A stretch of 64,000 nucleotides of DNA from the NCBI GenBank assembly GCA_020636135.1, contig JACJYK010000001.1, positions 2,466,501 to 2,530,500 of the forward strand, in the 5' to 3' direction. Made by a program: the position numbers and the translations under genes. Shown here in pieces: positions 17,708-25,845 of this stretch (position 1 is its first letter; each line of letters opens with the position of its first letter). The notes below the pieces were generated by a model, which did not search any database, was not told where the DNA came from, and saw only the letters and a program-made list of their open reading frames with translations. The stretch comes from Lewinellaceae bacterium (lineage in GTDB: Bacteria; Bacteroidota; Bacteroidia; Chitinophagales; Saprospiraceae).

Positions 17708-17794
17708 TCAGGATTTCTTTTTCTTCAATGGACAATCCTTACAACGCTTCGAGGTTTTGTATTTTTCACAGCATTTCTTTTTCTTCTTGCCCAT
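17708..17794 (-). CDS. 28-residue Lys/Cys-rich peptide
   Basis: A very short frame encodes a peptide with an N-terminal run MGKKKKKCCEKY, then KRCKDCPL and a C-terminal KKKKS. It has four cysteines in a CC-x8-C-x2-C pattern. A strong GGAGGAG sequence lies about 10 nt upstream of the ATG at 17794, which is unusual here because most genes lack such a site. It lies 66 nt downstream of the minus-strand CBS-domain gene and converges with the oxidoreductase gene. Twelve lysines and four cysteines suggest a nucleic-acid- or metal-binding peptide. I recall similar short peptides in Bacteroidota, but this is unverified. Confidence 0.5.
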   Translation of the reverse strand: MGKKKKKCCEKYKTSKRCKDCPLKKKKS

Positions 17795-17860
17795 TTGCTT
17801 CGAACTCCTCCGGGTTGATCTTCCGGACGCATGGAAATAACAAAAGAAAATGGATATTGA

Positions 17861-18301
17861 TCATTCTGCCATTCCGTGACCATTGCTATTGGTAAATACC
17901 TGAGGTCTGAATTGAAACTTCAGAATATCGTAGGTGGTCACAATCCCAACCAGCCTTCCATGATCCACCACCGGTAGCGCATGAAAGTATTGATCCAAAA
18001 AGATATTCGCTGCCTGCTCAATGGTTTCGCGAGGTGAAATGGTGAATACTTTACTGGTCATGATGTCACGAGCCAAAATGCTCCGGTAGGCATTCTCGCT
18101 GAAGTGATGACGTACTGCGGTCAGTCGCAACAGGTCCTCTTTACTGATGATGCCCTGAAGGATATTTAATTCATTGACGACCGGAAGATGATGGAACAGA
18201 TGATGTTCAAATATGGCATTGATTTTCTCCAAGCTCGTATCAGGCATAATGGTTAAGGGGAAAGTCGACATGATCGTTTCCACCGGTATTCGTTTTTCCA
18301 T
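17861..18301 (-). CDS. Tandem CBS-domain protein
   Basis: A 146-residue cytoplasmic protein made of two CBS motifs, one Bateman module. The first runs from about residue 8 (IMSTFPLTIMPDTSLEKI) to HHLPVVNELNILQGIISKEDLL. The second runs from ARDIMTSKVFTISPRETI to HALPVVDHGRLVGIVTTYDIL. Such modules bind adenosine nucleotides and act as energy or redox sensors, usually by regulating a partner protein, which is not identified here. It is transcribed away from a paralogous CBS gene 216 nt to the right, and the short Lys/Cys peptide gene follows it. Confidence 0.88.
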   Translation of the reverse strand: MEKRIPVETIMSTFPLTIMPDTSLEKINAIFEHHLFHHLPVVNELNILQGIISKEDLLRLTAVRHHFSENAYRSILARDIMTSKVFTISPRETIEQAANIFLDQYFHALPVVDHGRLVGIVTTYDILKFQFRPQVFTNSNGHGMAE

Positions 18302-18517
18302 ATGGTGTCTAATTATCAGGTTGTCAGAGGGGATTTAATCTACAGTCAGACACTCCCGGTTGTATTGATGAAGGTCATAAACCCGTATGATTCTAGGCTC
18401 ATGCATGCATAAGGATTCTAATTATATTAGTAATGGATCATGGGTATCTGATGATTTCCTTATTTTGGTACGCATGATTGCCAATACGACAGATCGTGTA
18501 TTAAAAGCCTAATTGAT

Positions 18518-18952
18518 ATGAACGTAAATGCACCTGTTTCAGACTATATGAGCTATCCTCTTTATTCCGTTCAGCCGGAAGACCCTTTGAAACTGGCTCA
18601 GGATTTATTCCAGGAACATCAAATCCATCATCTGCTCGTTACGGAAGAAGATCGATTAATGGGGATTCTTAGCTATGGTGATCTCCTTTATCTTTTGAAC
18701 CGTATGGACAATGACGGATTTGAAGCCTACCGGAATCAGGTTCGACTCAAGAACTATAAAGTGAATGAGATCATGAGTTCAAAAGTCATCACCTTACAGA
18801 AAGATGAACCATTACTTCATGCTTTAAATCTGTTCTTGGATAAGCGGATCAATGCACTACCGGTCATGGACGGTGATAAACTTGTTGGCATCATTACCAC
18901 CCGGGACATCATCAAAAAACTGGTGAAAGAAGCCATGGTCAAAACAGCCTGA
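18518..18952 (+). CDS. Tandem CBS-domain protein, divergent paralogue
   Basis: A 144-residue protein with the same two-CBS layout as its divergent neighbour. The first motif is VSDYMSYPLYSVQPEDPL to HHLLVTEEDRLMGILSYGDLL, and the second is VNEIMSSKVITLQKDEPL to NALPVMDGDKLVGIITTRDII. Shared wording such as ALPV-D-x-L-VGI-TT indicates an old duplication. It probably binds an adenine nucleotide. The gene is followed after 74 nt by an MFS transporter gene on the same strand, but a functional link is not shown. Confidence 0.88.
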   Translation: MNVNAPVSDYMSYPLYSVQPEDPLKLAQDLFQEHQIHHLLVTEEDRLMGILSYGDLLYLLNRMDNDGFEAYRNQVRLKNYKVNEIMSSKVITLQKDEPLLHALNLFLDKRINALPVMDGDKLVGIITTRDIIKKLVKEAMVKTA

Positions 18953-19026
18953 CATTACCTGGTCACCCTAATCTTTTTTAAGGCAGCCTGTTTCAGCTAG
19001 TACACCAGGATGCTATCTTCGTGCTC

Positions 19027-20226
19027 ATGTCAGAAACCGCTACATCAACTCCGATTGGCATTATTAAGGTCATCACCCATCTGCATGCCTTTATACGTCA
19101 CAAACTTGCCCTGCATACGGGATTTCTCTTCGCGGTTGACAGCATACTATTTGGTAGCTGGGTAGCACACATTCCCTGGCTCAAAGAGCGCTTCGGCCTT
19201 GATGAGGCAGGATTAGGGATTGTATTATTTGGTTTACCCGCAGGCCTCCTGACCATGAACCCGATTTCCGGAAAAATAATTGCCCGTATCGGCTTGCGCA
19301 ATGCCTGCCTGATTGGCGGGACCGGCGTAAGCCTGGGCTTAGGCAGTGTGGTGTCAATGCCAAGCCCTTATTTTGTTTTTGGAGCATTGTATTTCGCCGG
19401 AGCTTTTAACGCCCTGCTCAATGTTGCGATGAACACCAGTGCTGCAGAAATAGAGCGGCAGGAAAATATCAAGATCATGTCCGTTTGTCACGGGATGTGG
19501 AGTTTCGGAGGTATGGTTGGCGCCGGAGTTACGGCCGTGTTGATCGGTTTACACCTTGATCCGCGGATCCATATGGCGGTACTGGCCGTATTAATCCTGC
19601 TGGTAATATTTCGCGCCGTGTACGTTCTGAGTAGCCTACCCGATGTATTCAAGGGATCCAGCGAGGCATTGGCACGTCCAAACCTGTGGTTGCTGTTGTT
19701 GATCTTCATTGGTTTTACGGTGAATTTGGGAGAAGGGATCGCATTTGACTGGTCTGCTGTTTACCTGAAAGAGACGCTGATATCCACATCATCTATAGCG
19801 GCATTGGCTTTCACTCTGTTCAGCTGTGCAATGATGTTAACACGATTCACCGGCGATCTTCTGATTGCCAGGTTTGGCACACATCGATTACTGGCAACCG
19901 GAGGAATTGTCGCCGGAGTAGCAATGATTGTACTGGTCTTGGCTTCAACGCCATGGATTGGTTTGGGTGCTTTCCTCATCCTTGGGATTGGGGTCGCCCT
20001 GGGAGCTCCGATAACCTATGCCATGTCCATGCGAATACCATCCATACCGCCTGCAACGGGACTTGCCACCTATGCTACCTTTAGTTTTCTGGGTTTTCTG
20101 ATCGGACCGCCAATAATCGGCCTAATCGCAAAAGCCATTGGCTTGCGCTATGCCTTCCTGATTGTCAGCTTGTTATTACTTATGGGGGTACTGGCAACAA
20201 GGGGGCTATTGAAAAAATCTGCCTGA
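19027..20226 (+). CDS. MFS transporter, YbjJ/fucose-permease-like
   Basis: A major facilitator with about 12 transmembrane helices and about 399 residues. The ATG at 19027 (MSETATST) is preferred over the GTG two codons earlier. Motifs FAVDSILFGSWVAHIPWLKE, GLPAGLLTMNPISGKIIARIG and SVCHGMWSFGGMVGAG resemble the YbjJ/FucP-like branch. The nearby rhamnosidase and fucosidase genes make a sugar substrate possible, but this is context only. A TATCTTCG sequence just upstream, one base from the TAnnTTTG consensus, may be its -7 promoter element. Confidence 0.82.
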   Translation: MSETATSTPIGIIKVITHLHAFIRHKLALHTGFLFAVDSILFGSWVAHIPWLKERFGLDEAGLGIVLFGLPAGLLTMNPISGKIIARIGLRNACLIGGTGVSLGLGSVVSMPSPYFVFGALYFAGAFNALLNVAMNTSAAEIERQENIKIMSVCHGMWSFGGMVGAGVTAVLIGLHLDPRIHMAVLAVLILLVIFRAVYVLSSLPDVFKGSSEALARPNLWLLLLIFIGFTVNLGEGIAFDWSAVYLKETLISTSSIAALAFTLFSCAMMLTRFTGDLLIARFGTHRLLATGGIVAGVAMIVLVLASTPWIGLGAFLILGIGVALGAPITYAMSMRIPSIPPATGLATYATFSFLGFLIGPPIIGLIAKAIGLRYAFLIVSLLLLMGVLATRGLLKKSA

Positions 20227-20350
20227 CGGCGGTTTCGGGATATTAGATTATCAGCCATCAGTTTACAATTTCTTAGCAATAATTTTGCGACTCTTTAACT
20301 TGTCATTCCAACGATATTGTAGTTCTTTGGGCTACCAATAAATTATAATC

Positions 20351-21469
20351 ATGCGTCTTTTAACCTTATTGCTCACCACGGTTCCGATGGCTTTTTCCTT
20401 TGGGCAGGATCATGGTCACAGTCATGGCCGCGTCATCGAATTTCCGGATGTGCCGGGATACAAAACACTGAAATGCGATTTTCATATTCACACTGTGTTT
20501 TCAGATGGCAGTGTATGGCCAACGATTCGGGTAGAGGAAGCGGTAAAAGACGGGCTGGATGCAATATCCCTTACGGAGCATATTGAGTATCAGCCGCATA
20601 AAGAGGACATACCTCATCCCGACCGGAATCGTTCTTTTGAGATCGTCCAGGAATTGGCCAAAGCCTACGACCTTATGATCATTCACGGTACCGAGATAAC
20701 CAGGGAAATGCCTCCCGGACACTCCAATGCTATTTTCATTCAGGACGTTAATAAGATCAATGTGGATGACCCGGTTGAAGCGTTCCGGGAAGCAAAACGT
20801 CAGGGTGCATTCATATTCTGGAATCACCCCAACTGGATAAGGCAGGTGCCCACCGGTATTGCCACCCTGACTGATCTGCACAAGCAACTTATCACGGAGC
20901 ACTTACTGGACGGCATTGAAGTTGTCAATGATGTAACGTATTCTCAGGAGGCCCTGCAGATCGCGCTGGACAACAACCTGACTGTGATGGGAACTTCGGA
21001 TATTCATGGCCTCGTCGACTGGCAGTTTGGAATTCCCGAGGGAGGTCACCGGCCAATCACCCTGGTCCTGGCAAAAGAACGTTCTCCCGAAAGCATCCGG
21101 GAAGCATTGGATGCCAAAAGGACCATAGCTTATTTTAATGATATCCTGGCCGGGTATCAACAGCCACTGGAGTTATTGTTAAGTTCCTGTCTGGTTGCCG
21201 GAAAGGCTACGTACCAGGGTTCTTCTTCGGTAGTCAATGTAGAGTTAACCAATCTGGGTGATGCACCACTTATTCTCCGCAATAAAAGCCCGTATGCCTT
21301 TCACGCGCATGCAGACATTATTACCATCGCACCACATACCATGGAAACATTACAGGTAAAAACGATGGAACAGTTGCGTGATTTCGTCCTTACTTTCGAA
21401 GTGTTAAATGCCGTGTATGCACCGGAAAAGCACCCAACGCTTGAATGGAAAATTGAGGTAACCCCTTAG
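20351..21469 (+). CDS. Secreted PHP-domain metal-dependent hydrolase
   Basis: A 372-residue protein with a signal peptide (MRLLTLLLTTVPMAFSFGQ) followed by a His-rich stretch (DHGHSHG). The PHP domain has CDFHIHTVFSDG at about 42-53, LTEHIEY, IIHGTEITRE, WNHPNW and MGTSDIHG, which supply the metal-binding histidines and acids. An additional beta-rich domain of about 100 residues follows. PHP proteins of this kind are annotated as histidinol-phosphatase-like phosphoesterases, but the exported location argues against histidine synthesis. The stop overlaps that of the convergent fucosidase gene by 4 nt. Confidence 0.82.
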   Translation: MRLLTLLLTTVPMAFSFGQDHGHSHGRVIEFPDVPGYKTLKCDFHIHTVFSDGSVWPTIRVEEAVKDGLDAISLTEHIEYQPHKEDIPHPDRNRSFEIVQELAKAYDLMIIHGTEITREMPPGHSNAIFIQDVNKINVDDPVEAFREAKRQGAFIFWNHPNWIRQVPTGIATLTDLHKQLITEHLLDGIEVVNDVTYSQEALQIALDNNLTVMGTSDIHGLVDWQFGIPEGGHRPITLVLAKERSPESIREALDAKRTIAYFNDILAGYQQPLELLLSSCLVAGKATYQGSSSVVNVELTNLGDAPLILRNKSPYAFHAHADIITIAPHTMETLQVKTMEQLRDFVLTFEVLNAVYAPEKHPTLEWKIEVTP

Positions 21470-22893
21470 TCAGCAACAGGGACTTTGAAGACCCAGGCAT
21501 AATCACAGGGACGATTGGAAGGTTCCTGCAGCGTAGCCGGTATGGATACGACGACTTCCCCACCCTGTTCATGCTGTTCCAGGGCTGTGTCCGATCCCAA
21601 CAACCGGATGTCACCTCCTGCTACAGGTTTTATTGTGCCAAGCTTCAGTTCATCACCAGGCCAGGATGTCGCGATGATGTAAGCCGTTTTTCCGTCTTTG
21701 CTATACGTTATTTTGGTTGTTTCATCAAGTTGATAGGGATTCCCATTCCTTCTGGTGTTGTAAATGGCTTCCGAGTTAACATGCATCCATTTTCCGATAT
21801 CGTGCAACCTTTCAACACTTGCCTCCGGGATCAATCCTTCGGCAGTAGGACCTATATTCAGTAAATAGTTACCTCCTTTAGCAGCACAGTCAATCAGGTT
21901 ATTGATCAATGTTTGGGAGGATTTCCAATGGTCATCGAATGACTTGTATCCCCAGGTATCGTTCATGGTCATGCAAGACTCCCAGTCGTAATCCGAAGTG
22001 CCGGTAAGGATCTCCTGCTCGGGTGTGCCAAAATCGCCGGCATAATCCTGATCACCTTTATTCATGCCCTGCATCCCCTGCATACCTTTACCCACCCGGT
22101 TATTTATGATCAGTTCGGGCTTCAGGTTTCGCAGCTCATTGTACAATGCTTTGCCCTGGTCTTCAGTCCATTCAGGGATCCATTCTCCATCAAACCAAAG
22201 GACTGCCGGATCGTATTTCGCTATCAGTTCATGCAATTGTGGCCGCAGGTAATTGTCACGATACTGTGCGAATTCAGGATTCATCTTGTCCTGGGAATTG
22301 TAATCAGGATAATTGATCGATTGCGCCTGAGGGTGATGCCAATCCATAATCGAATGATAAAAACATAATTTTACACCGGCATCGTCACAAGCCTTCTTTA
22401 GTGACGCCAGGATATCCTTTTTGTAGGGAGATGCATCCATCACGTCGTATTGGCTGACTTGGGAATCCCAGAGGCAAAAACCGTCATGGTGTTTTGAGGT
22501 GATCACCAGGTATTTCATCCCTGCATCGGCGGCTGTTTGAGCCCAAAAGACCGGATCAAACTGAACCGGATTAAACTCCCCGGCCAATTTTTCGTAATCG
22601 GAAACGGGAATGTGGAGGGTTTGCATGATCCACTCACCAATGGAATGGGTTGTGTCTCCCTGGAAAACTCCCGCCGGAATAGCGTAAAGACCCCAATGGA
22701 CAAACATTCCGAAACGGGCATCCCGCCACCATTCCATCCGGGAATCAAAATCGGCCTGCGATTCATGCAGGTAATCGACCGGTTCGGCAGTCTGTTCGTT
22801 TGACGCAGTCTGACAGGCCGCCCAGACGGCCACCCAAAGAACCAATAACATGAAGCGCATTTGAGCCATAGAATTGAGAATTTTTATATCCAT
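21466..22893 (-). CDS. Alpha-L-fucosidase, GH29 family, lipoprotein
   Basis: Releases alpha-L-fucose from glycans at the cell envelope. The catalytic nucleophile lies in VLWFDGEWIPEW, and typical GH29 blocks are RFGMFVHWGLYAIPAG, ITSKHHDGFCLWDS and GGNYLLNIGPTAEG. The N-terminus carries a lipoprotein signal with lipobox WAAC, which begins at MRFMLLVLWV. The frame extends to 22998, but that extension is not signal-like, so ATG 22893, 22869 or 22860 is preferred. It converges with the PHP hydrolase gene. A second GH29 gene lies near 62 kb in this window. Confidence 0.92.
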   Translation of the reverse strand: MDIKILNSMAQMRFMLLVLWVAVWAACQTASNEQTAEPVDYLHESQADFDSRMEWWRDARFGMFVHWGLYAIPAGVFQGDTTHSIGEWIMQTLHIPVSDYEKLAGEFNPVQFDPVFWAQTAADAGMKYLVITSKHHDGFCLWDSQVSQYDVMDASPYKKDILASLKKACDDAGVKLCFYHSIMDWHHPQAQSINYPDYNSQDKMNPEFAQYRDNYLRPQLHELIAKYDPAVLWFDGEWIPEWTEDQGKALYNELRNLKPELIINNRVGKGMQGMQGMNKGDQDYAGDFGTPEQEILTGTSDYDWESCMTMNDTWGYKSFDDHWKSSQTLINNLIDCAAKGGNYLLNIGPTAEGLIPEASVERLHDIGKWMHVNSEAIYNTRRNGNPYQLDETTKITYSKDGKTAYIIATSWPGDELKLGTIKPVAGGDIRLLGSDTALEQHEQGGEVVVSIPATLQEPSNRPCDYAWVFKVPVAD

Positions 22894-23166
22894 TGTGACT
22901 GGATGAAGATACAATTTTAGCCCGTTAAATCTATGGCTTAGGCTTAGGCACCACGAGTGAATAGGAAGTGCATCGAACGGAAAATTTGCCCGGCACAAGC
23001 AGCCATTTAATGTGAAAGTGCCAACGTCTGGGCCCCAGAAATTGGATCATAAATACCGCTGATCGGTCCTTATCTCCAATGAGGATTTTCTTAATCCATA
23101 CTTTTTTCTAAATTTCGTCCTCCAAATACCATCGAAACGGGTCAATCGTACAGGATAAAATAGCTC

Positions 23167-24708
23167 ATGTCGCCAATCATTGGAAATTTAATCAAACGAG
23201 GATTATCCCTTGGGGAGACTTTTGAATCCCGTCAGGTAGACGTTTCTCCCATTCATTTCCAAAAGAAGACCCTTTACCGGCTGCTGCGTAAAGCACAATC
23301 CACCACATTCGGAAAATATTACGGTTTTCGCGACCTGATGCGATCACCGGACATCATCAAAAGTTACCAGGAGACTGTTCCTCTCTACACCTATGATCAG
23401 ATGTACAACCGGTGGTGGCACATGAGTCTGAAGCAGATCGATAATGTATCCTGGCCCGAAAAGGTGAAATATTTTGCCCTTTCCAGCGGCACATCAGGCG
23501 CTCCAAGTAAATACATCCCCATAACCGATGACCTCCAAAAGTCCATGCGCAGAGGGGGTTTACGTATGTTTTTTGCCTTATCCCAGTTTAATGTGGATCC
23601 GGCTTTGTTTACCAGATCCATGATGATGCTGGGCGGGAGCAGTGATCTGCAGAACGGAAGCGGCTATTTTGCGGGGGACCTCAGTGGGATCAATGCCAAC
23701 AAATTGCCCTTATGGCTGCGACCATATTACAAACCAGGTATGGAGATCGCGCAATTGGCAGACTGGGATTCGAGGCTCGATCGTATCGCCAGAAATGCCA
23801 GGGAGTGGGATATCGGGTTTTTAGTCGGGATTCCTTCGTGGTTACAGTTGATGATGGACCGGATCATTCATTATCATAAGGTTGATACCATTCATGACAT
23901 CTGGCCCAATTTGGAGGTATGCGTGCACGGAGGGGTTGCCTTTGAGCCATATCGCAAGAGTATGGAAAAATACTTCGCCCGCCCACTGATATACATGGAC
24001 AGTTATCTTGCTTCGGAAGGTTTTATTGCGTTTCAGAGCCGCCCGGAGACCAATGCCATGAAGCTTCTCCTGAACAACGGGATATTTTTAGAGTTCATCC
24101 CGTACACCGATGCAAATTTTGATGCGGAAGGGAACATGATCGGCCAGCCTCATGCCTATTCGATCGGCCAGGTCGTGGAAGGAGAGAATTATGCCTTGTT
24201 GTTATCCACTTCCGGAGGAGCATGGAGGTACCTCATCGGAGATACCGTCCGTTTTACGGATGTCGCTCGTTCAGAGATCATCATTACTGGTCGTACCAAA
24301 CATTTTTTGAGTGTTTGTGGTGAACACGTTTCGGTGGACAATATGAATCAGGTGGTCCAGAAACTGGAAGAGGATTTCAATGTCTATATTCCTGAATTCA
24401 CAGCCGGTGCCATCCAATCCGGCAATCGTCATGCTCACCGTTGGTATATTGGTATGGAACCCATGATGGATCCCAAAAAGGCGCTCGAGGTCCTGGACAA
24501 AAAGATGTGCGAGATCAATGATGATTATCGCACCGAACGGAGTCATGTCTTACTGGAGCCCGAGATCATCATCATTCCTCCGCAGCTGTTCCTGGATTTC
24601 CAGCGACAAAAGGGACAGTTGGGCGGTCAATACAAATTCCCCCGAGTGATGCGCGGTGCTGCATTTGCCGAGTGGGAACAATTTGTGATGAGTCACCAGG
24701 TAGCATGA
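23167..24708 (+). CDS. GH3 auxin-responsive-promoter-family acyl-adenylating protein
   Basis: A 513-residue protein of the GH3 family within the ANL adenylate-forming superfamily. In plants these enzymes conjugate amino acids to carboxylic acids. The role of the bacterial members is largely unknown. The phosphate-binding loop is LSSGTSGAPSKYIP at about 105-118. LLSTSGGAWRYLIGDTVRF and the hinge ITGRTKHFLSVCGEHVS near residues 375-391 are characteristic. The carboxylate and acceptor substrates cannot be read from sequence. The gene stands alone and points toward the tandem 124-bp repeat array. Confidence 0.88.
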   Translation: MSPIIGNLIKRGLSLGETFESRQVDVSPIHFQKKTLYRLLRKAQSTTFGKYYGFRDLMRSPDIIKSYQETVPLYTYDQMYNRWWHMSLKQIDNVSWPEKVKYFALSSGTSGAPSKYIPITDDLQKSMRRGGLRMFFALSQFNVDPALFTRSMMMLGGSSDLQNGSGYFAGDLSGINANKLPLWLRPYYKPGMEIAQLADWDSRLDRIARNAREWDIGFLVGIPSWLQLMMDRIIHYHKVDTIHDIWPNLEVCVHGGVAFEPYRKSMEKYFARPLIYMDSYLASEGFIAFQSRPETNAMKLLLNNGIFLEFIPYTDANFDAEGNMIGQPHAYSIGQVVEGENYALLLSTSGGAWRYLIGDTVRFTDVARSEIIITGRTKHFLSVCGEHVSVDNMNQVVQKLEEDFNVYIPEFTAGAIQSGNRHAHRWYIGMEPMMDPKKALEVLDKKMCEINDDYRTERSHVLLEPEIIIIPPQLFLDFQRQKGQLGGQYKFPRVMRGAAFAEWEQFVMSHQVA

Positions 24709-24801
24709 TCAGCCAGCTGGTTCCAACAATCCACTCCTTGGGTGGCAGAGCTCTCAGTCCATTAATCTACAGATGAACAAAGTGGGTAAGCAAATTAAGC
24801 C

Positions 24802-25661
24802 TTGACTTCGTCGATCCCGATGATGGGGTGTCCTGCTATACCTTTTCTTTCCATCGCTGGCTCAATGGTTTTTTATTTCCTTCATCCAGGCTTCAAGCAT
24901 AGCTTGGCCTGCCTGCCGCGATGGATTGACTTCGTCGATCCCGGTGATGGGGTGTCCTGCTATACCTTTTCTGTCCATCGCTGGCGAAATTGTTTTTTAT
25001 TTCCTTCATCCAGGCTTCAAGCAAAGCTTGGCCTGCCTGCCATGATGGATTGACTTCGTCGATCCCGGTGATGGGGTGTCCTGCTATACCTTTTCTGTCC
25101 ATCGCTGGCGCTATGGTTTTTTATTTCCTTCATCCAGGCTTCAAGCATAGCTTGGCCTGCCTGCCGCGATGGATTGACTTCGTCGATCCCGGTGATGGGG
25201 TGTCCTGCTATACCTTTTCTGTCCATCGCTGGCGCTATGGTTTTTTATTTCCTTCATCCAGGCTTCAAGCATAGCTTGGCCTGCCTGCCGCGATGGATTG
25301 ACTTCGTCGATCCCGGTGATGGGGTGTCCTGCTATACCTTTTCTGTCCATCGCTGGCGCTATGGTTTTTTATTTCCTTCATCCAGGCTTCAAGCATAGCT
25401 TGGCCTGCCTGCCGCGATGGATTGACTTCGTCGATCCCGGTGATGGGGTGTCCTGCTATACCTTTTCTGTCCATCGCTGGCGCTATGGTTTTTTATTTCC
25501 TTCATCCAGGCTTCAAGCATAGCTTGGCCTGCCTGCCTCGATGGATTGACTTCGTCGATCCCGGTGATGGGGTGTCCTGCTATACCTTTTCTGTCCATCG
25601 CTGGCGCTATGGTTTTTTATTTCCTTCATCCAGGCTTCAAGCATAGCTTGGCCTGCCTGCC
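24802..25661. repeat. Seven tandem 124-bp repeats
   Basis: Copies start at 24802, 24926, 25050, 25174, 25298, 25422 and 25546. Copies 3-5 are identical, 6 and 7 differ only at their right end, and 1 and 2 carry several substitutions. The last copy lacks its final 8 bases. Each unit holds TACCTTTTCTGTCC, then an imperfect hairpin (CCATCG...ATGG) and TTTTTTATTTCC, and a second small hairpin CAAGC-ATA-GCTTG. The first block also occurs in inverted orientation in the 3' trailer and terminator of the adjacent tRNA-Ser gene. The period is not a multiple of three and several frames are open on both strands, so it is not coding. Confidence 0.93.
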
Positions 25662-25663
25662 GG

Positions 25664-25692
25664 AAATAAAAAAGTCCCGCCTATGGCGGGAC
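25664..25692 (-). terminator. Terminator of tRNA-Ser
   Basis: On the minus strand, 14 nt after the tRNA 3' end, an 8-bp perfect stem GTCCCGCC-ATA-GGCGGGAC is followed by TTTTTTATTTCC. It is a textbook intrinsic terminator. The flanking sequence and T-run are shared with the units of the 124-bp array. Confidence 0.88.
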
Positions 25693-25706
25693 AGAAAAGG
25701 TATTGC

Positions 25707-25794
25707 GGTGGAGGCGGGATTCGAACCCGCGGTACCCCTTTCGAAGTACGACGGTTTAGCAAACCGTTGGTTTCAGCCACTCACCCACTCCACC
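25707..25794 (-). tRNA. tRNA-Ser(GCT)
   Basis: An 88-nt class II tRNA. The acceptor stem GGTGGAG pairs with CTCCACC. The anticodon loop within GGTTTGCTAAACC gives anticodon GCT, decoding AGC/AGU serine. A long variable arm follows (CGTACTTCGAAAGGGGTACCG). The T arm is GCGGGTTCGAATCCCGC. CCA is not encoded. The gene lies between dnaA and the 124-bp repeats and is transcribed in the same direction as dnaA. Confidence 0.97.
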
Positions 25795-25820
25795 GGGTGT
25801 TTGTCTGAATTGTGGGTTGG

Positions 25821-25828
25821 CAAAGATA
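25821..25828 (-). promoter_or_regulatory. Candidate -7 promoter element for tRNA-Ser
   Basis: The minus strand reads TATCTTTG, a perfect match to the Bacteroidota TAnnTTTG -7 element, 26 nt upstream of the tRNA 5' end. No well-spaced TTTG -33 box is visible. Confidence 0.5.
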
Positions 25829-25845
25829 AGTTATTGCCCAAAATA

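Noticed and set aside
24893..25646. Series of 69- and 74-codon frames on both strands within the repeat
   Set aside because: They recur only because the 124-bp unit is repeated. The period is not a multiple of three and both strands are open, with no start signals.
24802..25661. CRISPR array
   Set aside because: The repeated unit is 124 bp with no unique spacers, and no cas genes are present.
25661..25794. tRNA-Ser as integration site of a mobile element
   Set aside because: No integrase, no duplicated tRNA 3' end and no phage or element genes nearby.
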